DNA from: an uncultured Clostridia bacterium
Lineage (GTDB): Bacteria; Bacillota; Clostridia; Oscillospirales; Oscillospiraceae
DNA length: 64,000 nucleotides
Reading direction: 5' to 3'
Assembly (NCBI GenBank): GCA_945948535.1
Contig: CAMFBN010000004.1
Location: 1 to 64,000 of the forward strand
Part shown: positions 24,281-32,946 of the stretch, piece by piece
Layout: each line of letters begins with the position of its first letter
How positions within the stretch are numbered: the first letter of the stretch is position 1
Position numbers and translations under genes: made by a program
The notes under the pieces: generated by a model
Told to the model about the DNA's origin: nothing
The model's database searches: none
What the model saw: the letters and a program-made list of their open reading frames with translations, nothing else

Positions 24281-24751
24281 ATGGATGTAAAGCATCCGAA
24301 ACGTAAAAAAGACAAGCAGAACCCCTATACCCTTTCTATCGAAAATGGGAAAGAGTATATCTCTTTTCATGATACTGAGGGAACATATCGTAAGATTGAA
24401 GTCACGCATGTTCTGTTTTCACAGTTTAATGATTTTGAATTGGAAGATATCTCCTATCTTAATACAGTGAGCCGCCATTACGAGTTTTCGGAACTGACCG
24501 AGCAGGCAATCAATGAGAGGGCTTTTCTTCCACAGGAGCCCATAGAAGATGCCGTTTTCCGAAAACTGCAATACGCCCAACTCTATACAGCGATTCAAAC
24601 ACTCCCGGACAAGCAGCGTGAGAGGCTGATCCTCTACTATTTCCGAAACTACACCTACGCACAGATTGCAGAGATGGAGGGATGTACTGTCATGCCAGTA
24701 AAGCGTTCTATCGATAAAGCACTGGCGCAGTTGGCAAAGCTAATGAAATAG
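24281..24751 (+). CDS. Sigma-70-like factor (region 4) of the ICE
   Basis: This 156-residue protein has an N-terminal unassigned half and a C-terminal sigma region 4 (about 100-155: LPDKQRERLILYYFRNYTYAQIAEMEG with a helix-turn-helix, then VKRSIDKALAQLAKL). Proteins of this size and make-up are common on Tn916-like and related clostridial ICEs, where they are thought to direct transcription of element genes. No region 2 for -10 recognition is obvious, so it may work as a partial sigma or co-regulator. Translation start is overlapped by a hairpin. Confidence 0.8.
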   Translation: MDVKHPKRKKDKQNPYTLSIENGKEYISFHDTEGTYRKIEVTHVLFSQFNDFELEDISYLNTVSRHYEFSELTEQAINERAFLPQEPIEDAVFRKLQYAQLYTAIQTLPDKQRERLILYYFRNYTYAQIAEMEGCTVMPVKRSIDKALAQLAKLMK

Positions 24752-24766
24752 CACCCTACAACACAG

Positions 24767-24795
24767 CCCCCGTCTGATTATGACTCAAACGGGGG
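24767..24795. terminator. Terminator between convergent genes
   Basis: CCCCCGT (24767-24773) and ACGGGGG (24789-24795) form a GC-rich stem with a 15-nt loop between the sigma factor gene and the YolD-like gene. It overlaps the last codons of the YolD-like gene. Confidence 0.65.
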
Positions 24796-25138
24796 TTGCA
24801 ACTTTCTCAATTTCCGCAATCTCACAGAAATCAATGGACATATTTCCAATTTGCAGGAGCTTCCAGTATGCGTCAACCTTCCGAACAGCCCCGGTGATCT
24901 GGTGATACTCCTGCGCATAATCACAGTAGTACACCACGGTTGCTATATTGCCGGGTTTCAGAGCTGTAAGCTGGGCATTGATTTCCGCAATGGCATCCTC
25001 AGACAGAATCCGGCGCGGGGTGGAGATTCGTTCTTTCCGGGCAATCGCTTCTTTCAGCCCCTTCAAAGCATCAAAGGGTGCAAACTGCTTTGCCCTCCTG
25101 GATGGCGGCATGGGTACTCTTGGCGTTGACTTAACCAT
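24785..25138 (-). CDS. YolD-like partner of the error-prone polymerase
   Basis: This 117-residue protein matches the YolD-like family (SRRAKQFAPFDALKGLKEA, then a C-terminal beta-rich part). In Bacillus such proteins are encoded with UvrX/YqjW Y-family polymerases and are considered UmuD-like accessory factors. The ATG at 25138 overlaps the end of the polymerase gene by 8 bp and has GGAGGG upstream, so the two are translationally coupled and under the same SOS-type promoter. Confidence 0.8.
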   Translation of the reverse strand: MVKSTPRVPMPPSRRAKQFAPFDALKGLKEAIARKERISTPRRILSEDAIAEINAQLTALKPGNIATVVYYCDYAQEYHQITGAVRKVDAYWKLLQIGNMSIDFCEIAEIEKVATPV

Positions 25139-26399
25139 TGCTTTTGTGCCCTCCAATCTGAAGGTTTCGTTCCCTGCCGGTAGCAGCGGGATCGTAATTC
25201 ATGCCTTTGAGAATGGCGTTTTTTCCATACTTCGCCTTGATACCCAGCATAGTTTCCTGAATGGCTCTGGTTCGGAGCTGGGCGGTAATATCGTCGAACA
25301 TATTGAGCTGATACACGCCCCGATCTTCCACCACATTATTGCAGCACAGACATATCCGCCGAATCGGGTAGGAGGGATTCACAATCCGCTTGTAGAGGGT
25401 GGCGATTGCCGGAACGATCAGAGAATCCGCATTGGTTTCCGATGCCAGTTTTGCCGTCCCTTTCGCCCCGCCCACACCCTGAGTATGGGAGTAGCCCACA
25501 TACAGGGATACGGATTCCGTTGCCAGTTTCTTTGAAACCATGTCCAGACAGAGCTGATACATCATCTCCTTGGCAATCACAAGCCCCTCGTCAAACCTGT
25601 AGTCCCGCATGAGAACCTGACCGCTGGATAGGCTTTTGGATTTGGAGCGGTAGGCTTTTATGTCCGCAATGGTGGTGGATTCCCGCCCCCATGCGTGGTC
25701 GATGAGCAGTTCGGCGTCAATGCCGAACCAGTCATAGAGATAGTCCTCCTGCATCATGGCAATCTCACGCATGGTGGAAATGCCGTGATTTCTTAGCCTT
25801 GCTTCTGTGCCGGTAGAAATCCGCCAGAAATCCGTGATAGGACGGTGATCCCACAGGGTTGCCCGGTAGCTTTCTTCATCCAGCTCCGCAATGAAATCTT
25901 GTGCGTGCTTGGCATGGATGTCCAGGGCGATTTTCGCAAGGTAGAGATTCGTCCCGATTCCACAGGTGGATACGGTGCCCACAGTATTCCGAATATCCTC
26001 TATGATGGTTTTCGCCAGTTCCCGCGCCGTCTTGCGGTACAGGGTCAGATAGGGGGTCACATCCAGAAAGGACTCGTCAATGCTGTACACATGAATATCT
26101 TCTGGGGCAACATATTTCAGGAACACACCGTAAATTTCCGCAGCGCAGTCGATGTAAAGCTGCATCCTCGGCGTTGCTACGATGTATTTGAGGTATTTGG
26201 GAATTTCCTTAATCCGGCAGCGATTGGACACGCCTTTTGCTTTCAATGAGGGAGAAACAGCAAGGCAGATGGTATTCTCACTTCGCTCCGGGTCGGCAAC
26301 CACCAGATCAGTGGTCATGGGGTCAAGTCCCCGCGCGACACACTCTACTGTGGCGTAGAAGCTCTTTTGATCAATGCACAGATATTGCCTGACTGCCAT
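25131..26399 (-). CDS. Y-family DNA polymerase (UmuC/UvrX-like)
   Basis: This 422-residue translesion polymerase has the palm motifs of the Y family: the first Asp in CIDQKSFYATVEC and the catalytic DE pair in VYSIDESFLDVTPY, followed by the little-finger domain. It would copy past damaged bases with low fidelity. I chose the ATG at 26399, which follows GGGAGG; a GTG 9 nt upstream is inside that ribosome binding site. A LexA-type box lies just upstream. Such polymerase genes occur often on ICEs and plasmids, where they raise survival and mutation after damage. Confidence 0.92.
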   Translation of the reverse strand: MAVRQYLCIDQKSFYATVECVARGLDPMTTDLVVADPERSENTICLAVSPSLKAKGVSNRCRIKEIPKYLKYIVATPRMQLYIDCAAEIYGVFLKYVAPEDIHVYSIDESFLDVTPYLTLYRKTARELAKTIIEDIRNTVGTVSTCGIGTNLYLAKIALDIHAKHAQDFIAELDEESYRATLWDHRPITDFWRISTGTEARLRNHGISTMREIAMMQEDYLYDWFGIDAELLIDHAWGRESTTIADIKAYRSKSKSLSSGQVLMRDYRFDEGLVIAKEMMYQLCLDMVSKKLATESVSLYVGYSHTQGVGGAKGTAKLASETNADSLIVPAIATLYKRIVNPSYPIRRICLCCNNVVEDRGVYQLNMFDDITAQLRTRAIQETMLGIKAKYGKNAILKGMNYDPAATGRERNLQIGGHKSNG

Positions 26400-26417
26400 A
26401 CAGCGCACCTCCCAAAT

Positions 26418-26445
26418 CTATAATAGAACTTATGTTCTATTATAG
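26418..26445. promoter_or_regulatory. SOS (LexA) box with 28-bp symmetry
   Basis: GAAC-TTAT-GTTC lies at the centre of a perfect inverted repeat with 12-bp arms (26418-26429 and 26434-26445). It matches the Gram-positive LexA consensus GAAC-N4-GTTC and contains TATAAT-like sequence on both strands. It lies 18 bp upstream of the polymerase start codon. Confidence 0.85.
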
Positions 26446-26584
26446 AAAGAAAATGGAGAAAGTCAAGCGGCAAAACCTGCCAATGAGGAATCGTTCCCGT
26501 TTTATTGGACTATTTTTCTGGTAGCATTATGCTGAGGAAAGTGCTGAGGGAAGCTGAGGGAAGAAGTAGAGAGTGTTTTTTCAT

Positions 26585-26613
26585 TTGCCCAACTCGTAGT
26601 TTTGTGATACAAT
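26585..26613 (+). promoter_or_regulatory. Promoter of the 102-residue ICE protein
   Basis: TTGCCC (26585-26590) and TACAAT (26608-26613) are 17 bp apart, 32 bp before the start codon of the gene at 26646. Confidence 0.6.
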
Positions 26614-26645
26614 ACACCGCAGTGTGTCAGAGAGGAGAAAGAAAC

Positions 26646-26954
26646 ATGGGAACAGCAACTCACACAATGGCGTACTACCGGGAGAAGGAGCGCATTGCCT
26701 ACAGCGCAATCCCCGGCTTGGAAATGATTCTTGGCTCCAGCCCTGCCGAACGGGAGAAGCTGGAAGAAAAATACCCGGATGCCGTTTTTGCTCTGATGAT
26801 AGCAGATAATTTGGTGGGGCATGATCGGGAACAGTGCGAAATCAATCAAAGCGCTTATTTATCCATCCTAAAGGGTGAAAACATTGCCGATATCCGCTTC
26901 CGCTACGACAGCGCTATGCGAAAGTATGTAGAACGGCATCTGTGGGACGACTGA
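26646..26954 (+). CDS. Unrecognised ICE protein, 102 residues
   Basis: I do not recognise this protein. It is small, charged and probably helical and cytoplasmic, with no membrane segment, signal peptide or Cys cluster. The ATG at 26646 has GAGAGGAGAAA upstream; the longer in-frame extension is rejected. It has its own promoter and terminator and stands alone, divergent from the polymerase gene and convergent with the transfer operon, as is common for small accessory genes on ICEs. Confidence 0.75.
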   Translation: MGTATHTMAYYREKERIAYSAIPGLEMILGSSPAEREKLEEKYPDAVFALMIADNLVGHDREQCEINQSAYLSILKGENIADIRFRYDSAMRKYVERHLWDD

Positions 26955-26967
26955 ACAACCTAGAGTT

Positions 26968-26994
26968 GTGCCGCCCAAATTGGGCGGCACTTTT
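26968..26994 (+). terminator. Rho-independent terminator
   Basis: GTGCCGCCC (26968-26976) pairs with GGGCGGCAC (26982-26990) around a 5-nt loop, followed by TTTT. It lies between two convergent genes, and its T-run abuts the end of the CwlT-like gene on the other strand. Confidence 0.85.
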
Positions 26995-28969
26995 AATATG
27001 CTGGAACGCCATAGCCGAAAATCTGATAATCGCCTACCTGGTGGCTGCGTTCCCGACAGCTATCTCCAATAGTGTTTCCCTCAATGGTATACACGATGCC
27101 GTTTTCTACACGGCTCACGATACCAACATGGTCTGTTACACCATCCTGTCCACCTGTATCCGGGTCATCCCAGTCGTAAAAAATAATCATGCCGGGGCTT
27201 GGTACGGTTTGCCGTCCTACCCATTGCCCGTGCTGTCTGAACCAGTAGACACCCCATTCCGGACCTGAGAACTTTGGGAATGTACCTGCATCAATGTACC
27301 CGCATTCATTGGCACACCAACTTACGAAACAGGCACACCACCCCACACGCTCCGTAAAGCCGTACCAGCGCCAATATGGTTCCCCTCCCACATTGCCGAT
27401 TTGAGAAGCGGCAACTTCTACGATTAGAGGAACAGTATCTGGGTCATAGAAGATCTGTCCCAATGGATAGTAGCGCAGCACATGGGGGACATAGTCCATA
27501 TCGCCATAGCTGACCCATCCGCATTGCTCAGCCATTTTCAGAGAAAACTCTACGGCATTTACTTTGGAGTATTCTCCGTATTTGTTCATCGCCCAGGTGA
27601 TGTACCCCTGACCGTAGTTATACCCTTGTAGCGCCAGCTTTATGGCATCCATATCCACCGGACTTTCGCACTCAGCAATTTGCAGGCAGTCGGCAAGATT
27701 CTGAATCCCCACATTGATAGAATACTCTGGGTCGGTAATGGAACCAGGGGTGTGGGGATAGAGAGTGTTAAAACTACTCTCGGAACACTGCATAGGATCG
27801 GTGCCCCGGCCACCAGATTCCTGCATCATCACTGCTTCAATCAGAAGCACATAGTCTGGGATGCCGTGTTCTTTGGCGTACTTCTGGATGATTGGCTCAT
27901 AGGCTTTTACCTCCTCGCTGACCGGCAGAATCTCCGTGTCATCCTGGTCACTTGCAAGCATCATCCCGGCAAAGCACATGACAATCAATACAATCACCAG
28001 TATCAGGACAGTGCCACCGCCAGCGGCAACAAGGGAAATCAGCTCCTGCATGGCTTGTGCGATTGCTTTGGCGGCTCTGGTAGTATAGTCAGCCGCTTTC
28101 CTCGCAACCGTAACCGCCGCTTTCGTTGCCACATGACGGCAATGTGCGGTTTTAGCGGCAATCACGGCGGCTTTCTGTGCTGCCTCGGCTGCGGCCTGTG
28201 TGGATTTTATGGCAGTACCGCCTATATGCTCCACGGTTTTCACCGGGGAATTTGCTGTTTTTATGGTGCGTTCGGGTGCCTTGATCGTAACGTTCTCTAC
28301 AGATTTCACAGTCCGCCCGGTTGCAGTAGTCCTTGCTATTGGGACATGGCGGCTATGGAATGCCTTTCCTTCACTGGGAGCGTGTGGAACAGAAGATACC
28401 GTCTGCCGGGATGCCCGTTTCGATCTTAGTTCCGCCTTGGCAGAAGCTATCTGTTGATGGTGAACCGCTTCCTGCTTTGGAATCGAAGTACCGGAGCCAA
28501 CTTCAGAGTGCCCGCCCACACCAGAGAAAACAGCCCCATCGGGGGATACCCGGTGGGGCTGCTGTGCATGGTGGATGTTCTCTGTGCCGGAGCCGTTCTG
28601 CACCGGCTGAGGAGAGATGGATGCTGGTGTGTTGGGAGAAGATTGTGGACTGCTCGATGCTGACTGCGGTGGGGATTGCTGGGGCTGGGGATTCTCCTGC
28701 CATTGGGTGAATTTCCTCTGTGCGCCCTGAATGATACGGTGCCCCTGTACATCTACCTGATGAATCGCTTCGCGGGCAACGGTGGAAACACCATCCGTAA
28801 TCCGATCAGAGGCGTATTCCTCGCTGCTGCGCGCTGAAGAATACACACTGTGTTCTGCCTTGTCCTTGGCTTGCACATAGGCATCCTTCATCCGCTGTCC
28901 TGCGAGGGTACTGCGGTCAAGGGTCTTAATGGTGCCGGATACCACATCCCTGGTTTTGATATCAGGCAT
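26993..28969 (-). CDS. CwlT-like lysozyme/CHAP cell-wall hydrolase of the transfer system
   Basis: This 658-residue protein has a long polar, Pro/Gln-rich and Ala/Lys-rich N-terminal part, a membrane helix (about 310-332), a lysozyme-like domain (about 345-480; catalytic Glu in IEAVMMQESGGRG) and a C-terminal CHAP domain (about 515-655; Cys in WCACFVSWC and His in TDHVGIVSR). It corresponds to Tn916 Orf14/CwlT and VirB1, opening the wall for the mating channel. Its start overlaps the end of virB4 by 8 bp. It is the last gene of the minus-strand transfer operon visible here. Confidence 0.9.
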   Translation of the reverse strand: MPDIKTRDVVSGTIKTLDRSTLAGQRMKDAYVQAKDKAEHSVYSSARSSEEYASDRITDGVSTVAREAIHQVDVQGHRIIQGAQRKFTQWQENPQPQQSPPQSASSSPQSSPNTPASISPQPVQNGSGTENIHHAQQPHRVSPDGAVFSGVGGHSEVGSGTSIPKQEAVHHQQIASAKAELRSKRASRQTVSSVPHAPSEGKAFHSRHVPIARTTATGRTVKSVENVTIKAPERTIKTANSPVKTVEHIGGTAIKSTQAAAEAAQKAAVIAAKTAHCRHVATKAAVTVARKAADYTTRAAKAIAQAMQELISLVAAGGGTVLILVIVLIVMCFAGMMLASDQDDTEILPVSEEVKAYEPIIQKYAKEHGIPDYVLLIEAVMMQESGGRGTDPMQCSESSFNTLYPHTPGSITDPEYSINVGIQNLADCLQIAECESPVDMDAIKLALQGYNYGQGYITWAMNKYGEYSKVNAVEFSLKMAEQCGWVSYGDMDYVPHVLRYYPLGQIFYDPDTVPLIVEVAASQIGNVGGEPYWRWYGFTERVGWCACFVSWCANECGYIDAGTFPKFSGPEWGVYWFRQHGQWVGRQTVPSPGMIIFYDWDDPDTGGQDGVTDHVGIVSRVENGIVYTIEGNTIGDSCRERSHQVGDYQIFGYGVPAY

Positions 28970-31304
28970 AGAAATCTACCTGACCTTTAGCAAACATCCC
29001 TTCACCGGGTTTTGTGGTGATCAGCTTGTAAAGCTCCGTATCTGCGGGGAACCGATTCACAAAGGGCACCAGCGCATTGCCGTAGCGCATCAGACCACAG
29101 CCTGCCTCCGCGCCGTTGACATAGCTCATCTGCTCCGGGGAAATGTTCAGCAGCCGGGACAGCCGCTCCTGATCGGATTCCGCCTGATTCAGCATGACGA
29201 TGAACTCGGAATTGCTGAGCATAGTGCTGGCCTGAATGGAATCCAGCAGATACTCCACATTCTGGGTAATGGCACAGGGGGCCGCATTCCGCTTACGGAA
29301 CTGCCGCCATGCGGAGGTGAAGAAGTTGCCGCTGTACTCGTTCTCGTAGGCGATGTGGAATTCATCGATAAACACATGGGTTTTCCTACCCTGCGCCCAG
29401 TTGCGGTTGACCCGGTTCAGCATGGCATCGGTGATAGTCACAAAACCGGGCTGCTTCAGATCTTCGCTGAGGGCGTGAATATCGTGGGAGGTAATCCGGT
29501 TCTGCGTGTCCACATTGGTTTCGTGGGCAAAGATATCCAGAGAGCCGGAGGTATACAGCTCCATGGTCAGCGCCAGCCCCCGTGCTTCTGGCTCCGGCTG
29601 TTCCAGCAGCTTCTCCCGCACAGTACAGAGGGTGGGTACACCACCGGTCTGCTTCTGCTCCCGGAACACCTGGGCGACACACCGGTCAATGATGGACTTC
29701 TGGTGCGCCCCAATGCCGTCCGGGTCCACCTGTTTCAGCAGGGACATGATGAACTGGGACTTGAACGCCACGGGACTACCTTCACCATAGCCGTTTTCCA
29801 TGTCCATAGCGTTGACCCAATCGGAGCCGCCCACGGCATAGCGGATCACAGAGCCGCCCAATGCCTTGACCAGCGGCGTGTATTCTCCCTCCGGGTCCAG
29901 AATGATGATGTCATCGTCGGTGGACAGGGCGATGGCAATGATCAGCAGCTTGGCAAAGAAGGATTTGCCGGAACCGGGAATGCCCAAAAGCATCATGGAC
30001 TGGTTCAGCAGGTTGTTCATATTGCAGAGAATCAGATTGTGGGAGATCGCGTTCTCCCCAAAATAGATGCCACCCGGCTCTTGAATCTCCTGCACCTTGA
30101 AGGGCATGAACACCGCAAGGCTTTCCGTGGTCAGAGTGCGGAAAGTATCGATTTTTCTAGTGCCGATGGGCAGAGCAGTATTCAGTCCATCCAGCTGCTG
30201 ATACCGCAGCACCGCCATCTGGCACATATGGTCTGCCGCAACCTTCAGCAGCGCATCGGTGTCAGCATCCAGTTCCGCCTTGGTATCCGCAAGATGAACA
30301 ATGGTCAGCACCGACAGCATCATTCTCTGGTCACGGGAGGTCAAATCGGTCATATATTCCTTGGTCTCCCGGCGCTGCTGCTCCATATCGTAGGGCACGA
30401 TGGCGGAGAAGTTATTGTTGGCATTCTGCCGACGCTGCCAGTTGGTGATATTGGTTTCCACCCCCAGCATCTTCCGCTCCACCTCCCGCACCGCTTCATC
30501 GGTGGCAACGGGGATGATGTCAATGGACAGCATCATGCTCCGGCTCTGGTCGGTCAGCTTCGTCACAAGTTGGTCGGAGATGAAAGAGGCATAGTCCTTG
30601 AGGTAGATTACTCTGGCATACTTGCCGCCCAACATCAGATAGTCACTGTGCTTCTCAATGGAATCCGGGCAGATGTAATCCCGGAAGTCATGGCCCTTGC
30701 GCATCATGTCCTGCATATCGAAGTGGAAGTACACTTCCTCGTCGCTGCGGTAGAAATCGTGGAGAAGCCGCAGCTTTTCCGTGGCGTCCAGTTCTGTCAC
30801 TCTGGCTCCCAGGGCGGAGAACCGGGCGGTCAACTCCGCACCGGCGCGAGTGAAATAAGCGCGGGCATCCTCAACAGATTTCTTGCATACAGAAACCGTC
30901 ACATACTTCTCCTGTACAATGCCGCTGCCGCCGGTGCCTTTCTCCATAATGACATCGTTGTATTCCTGACGGTAGCCATCCAGAGCATCGCCTCGCAGCT
31001 TCATGAGAACTGTGCTTTCAAAATTCTTCCGGTTCAGATGGTGGTTGTTCAGGGTGATTTTCGTGGTGGCGCTGCAATCCAGGCTGTTGATGAGCGCCGC
31101 ATAGGTCAGGAACAGATTCTTCTGGGATTCCTGAGAGGCAACCATGTAATTGATGTCGGTGAACTTGAAGGTCTTGGCAAAACGGTTTCCCACAAGGAAG
31201 ATGCCGTCGCTCCAAATCCGCCGAATGGGAATCACATCCTGCACCCGGCGAGGAACACGGTAGCTTTCCCTATCCTGCCGCAGTACCTGCTTAATTGCTT
31301 TCAT
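28962..31304 (-). CDS. VirB4-type conjugation ATPase
   Basis: This 780-residue ATPase energises the type IV secretion channel. The Walker A motif GIPGSGKSFFAKLL and Walker B region DIIILDPEGEYTPLV are visible, with the second acidic motif HVFIDEFHIAYE further on. Length and order match TraE/TrsE proteins of Gram-positive ICEs. It overlaps the PrgI gene upstream by 14 bp and the CwlT-like gene downstream by 8 bp. A 807-codon frame on the opposite strand is only its shadow. Confidence 0.95.
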   Translation of the reverse strand: MKAIKQVLRQDRESYRVPRRVQDVIPIRRIWSDGIFLVGNRFAKTFKFTDINYMVASQESQKNLFLTYAALINSLDCSATTKITLNNHHLNRKNFESTVLMKLRGDALDGYRQEYNDVIMEKGTGGSGIVQEKYVTVSVCKKSVEDARAYFTRAGAELTARFSALGARVTELDATEKLRLLHDFYRSDEEVYFHFDMQDMMRKGHDFRDYICPDSIEKHSDYLMLGGKYARVIYLKDYASFISDQLVTKLTDQSRSMMLSIDIIPVATDEAVREVERKMLGVETNITNWQRRQNANNNFSAIVPYDMEQQRRETKEYMTDLTSRDQRMMLSVLTIVHLADTKAELDADTDALLKVAADHMCQMAVLRYQQLDGLNTALPIGTRKIDTFRTLTTESLAVFMPFKVQEIQEPGGIYFGENAISHNLILCNMNNLLNQSMMLLGIPGSGKSFFAKLLIIAIALSTDDDIIILDPEGEYTPLVKALGGSVIRYAVGGSDWVNAMDMENGYGEGSPVAFKSQFIMSLLKQVDPDGIGAHQKSIIDRCVAQVFREQKQTGGVPTLCTVREKLLEQPEPEARGLALTMELYTSGSLDIFAHETNVDTQNRITSHDIHALSEDLKQPGFVTITDAMLNRVNRNWAQGRKTHVFIDEFHIAYENEYSGNFFTSAWRQFRKRNAAPCAITQNVEYLLDSIQASTMLSNSEFIVMLNQAESDQERLSRLLNISPEQMSYVNGAEAGCGLMRYGNALVPFVNRFPADTELYKLITTKPGEGMFAKGQVDFYA

Positions 31305-31662
31305 GCTGTTTTCTTGCCTCCTTTTCGTGTTTTGCGATGGTGTCTTTCATAATCTCATAATAGAGATTGGTGGGCTGAAAGCGAATGACCTTCGGTTCCA
31401 GAATCTCCGAGCGGAACCAGACCCACAGGAATTTCTCTGCGGGCATTCCGTGGTAGGAAAGAAACCCCAGCGCTGCAAAGGGAGCGGCACCCAACATACA
31501 GGCCCAGGATACTGCTTCCGTACCCAGAATGGGGTTCAGCCAGAAATACAGGCCCACCGCCGCACCGACTGCCAATAACGAACAAAGGGTCTGCCGCAGG
31601 GACAGACCCATGAACATGGATTCGTGGTAGTCACGAATCTCTCGATTGATTTTGATTTCCAT
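31291..31662 (-). CDS. PrgI-family membrane protein
   Basis: This 123-residue protein has the PrgI signature (INREIRDYHESMFMGLSLRQ) followed by two close membrane helices (about 25-70). PrgI proteins are VirB3-like inner-membrane components encoded directly upstream of VirB4 in Gram-positive type IV secretion systems, as here. AAGGAGG precedes the ATG. Confidence 0.9.
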   Translation of the reverse strand: MEIKINREIRDYHESMFMGLSLRQTLCSLLAVGAAVGLYFWLNPILGTEAVSWACMLGAAPFAALGFLSYHGMPAEKFLWVWFRSEILEPKVIRFQPTNLYYEIMKDTIAKHEKEARKQHESN

Positions 31663-31672
31663 TGTTTCCTCC

Positions 31673-32509
31673 TTATAAGCCCATCATTTCCCGTACCACC
31701 CGGTCAGCCATCTTCACCGTACCAACCAGAATCAGCATATTGAACACCAGCTCTCCCACATAGCTCCAGACCATACTCACAGCGGCGGCGTTGGGATCGA
31801 CTACCGGGGGCGAAGCGGCAAACAGGGAGAAAATGATGCAGCCCAGCACGATGATGGCACCCTCAAGGCAAACGGCAGCATAGGATTTGATGAAGGAAAT
31901 TCCTATGCTTTGGGTAGGCTCCCCGGCAAAAGCAGACAGCGGCACGGGGGCAATGGCGGTATACAGATACAGCTTAAAGAATCGCCCGTACACGGTCATA
32001 ATCATCACAAAGGAAAGCACCGTAATCAGCAGTCCACCAATCAGCGTCACCGCCCACAATGGGATGGATTCAAAGAAACCGCAGTCCTCCACGGCGGTGA
32101 TGATCTCCGTTGGCAGGACAGCGGTTTGCACGGAACCAAATCCGGCTGCGGACATGATGGTGGATACCAACCCCTGAGCTATGGAGAACAGAGCGTTCAT
32201 CAGTTCCAATCCATAGGTGACAGCAGCCTTGGCGATGGCAAAGCGGACGAATACCTTGATCGCCACCTCCGGGCGTTTCAGGTCTGCGAAGCTGCCGCAG
32301 GTTTTCATCACGCCCATAACAAAGAACAGCACCACGAGAGCTAGCCCCACAGCCTGCACTGCGCCATGGATGCTAACCATGACATTCCAAATGCTGCCGC
32401 CCTTGAACGCTTGTGGCGATTGTGTTACCAGTGTCCAGATTTCCGCCAGCTTTTCATTCCATGTTTCCAGCGCATTTTGAAGGTTCTGGACAACCCAATT
32501 ATCTGACAA
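31673..32509 (-). CDS. VirB6/TrbL-like polytopic channel protein
   Basis: This 278-residue protein has six or more membrane helices and resembles the TrbL/VirB6 channel subunits of Gram-positive conjugation systems, placed as usual between the VirB2-like and PrgI genes. The start is TTG at 32507-32509, supported by AAAGGAGG 8 nt upstream; no ATG fits. The periplasm-facing loops are short. It probably forms part of the translocation pore. Confidence 0.82.
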   Translation of the reverse strand: MSDNWVVQNLQNALETWNEKLAEIWTLVTQSPQAFKGGSIWNVMVSIHGAVQAVGLALVVLFFVMGVMKTCGSFADLKRPEVAIKVFVRFAIAKAAVTYGLELMNALFSIAQGLVSTIMSAAGFGSVQTAVLPTEIITAVEDCGFFESIPLWAVTLIGGLLITVLSFVMIMTVYGRFFKLYLYTAIAPVPLSAFAGEPTQSIGISFIKSYAAVCLEGAIIVLGCIIFSLFAASPPVVDPNAAAVSMVWSYVGELVFNMLILVGTVKMADRVVREMMGL

Positions 32510-32568
32510 TTCGGATTCCTCCTTTCCCTCTCCGAGCCTTGCGGTTCGGAGAGGATTGGTTGTTAAGG

Positions 32569-32946
32569 TTAGCCTGTAATCAGCGTCAGAATCTCCTTTG
32601 CAAAGGTGATGATGACACCGCCAGCCAGAGTCAGGAAGCCGTTGGAGCGCTGGGACGGGTCATGGGATTGAAAAGACAGACCAACCTGCACAATGCCCCA
32701 GCCCAGCAGGATCATGCCCACCGCACGAATCATGCCGAAGATAAAGTCGGACAGGTTGTTTACTACCGTCAGCGGGTCACCAGCAGTAGCGGAAGCGCTC
32801 ACCGGCAGCAGCAGGACACACAGGCTCATGGCACCCACGACGGCGCAGTAGCGGCGGAAGCCCTTTTTCACATGGGAAGGCATGGGCAACTTCTGGGTAT
32901 TTTTTTCCTTCTTGGTGTTTACAATGTTCTTAATGATGTTCTTCAT
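32569..32946 (-). CDS. VirB2/Maff2-like small membrane protein
   Basis: This 125-residue protein has a basic N-terminus, a first helix that may be a signal sequence (VVGAMSLCVLLLPVSASA), and a two-helix C-terminal part with the polar loop SFQSHDPSQRSNG and the segment FLTLAGGVIITFAKEIL, as in Maff2 and VirB2-like pilin-type subunits. Its start lies inside the end of virD4 (17-bp overlap), with GGAGG upstream. It may line the channel or form a short pilus-like structure. Confidence 0.72.
   Translation of the reverse strand: MKNIIKNIVNTKKEKNTQKLPMPSHVKKGFRRYCAVVGAMSLCVLLLPVSASATAGDPLTVVNNLSDFIFGMIRAVGMILLGWGIVQVGLSFQSHDPSQRSNGFLTLAGGVIITFAKEILTLITG

Noticed and set aside
28929-31352. 807-codon plus-strand frame
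   Set aside because: It lies exactly opposite virB4, has no ribosome binding site and no sensible domains; it is the antisense shadow of a real gene.
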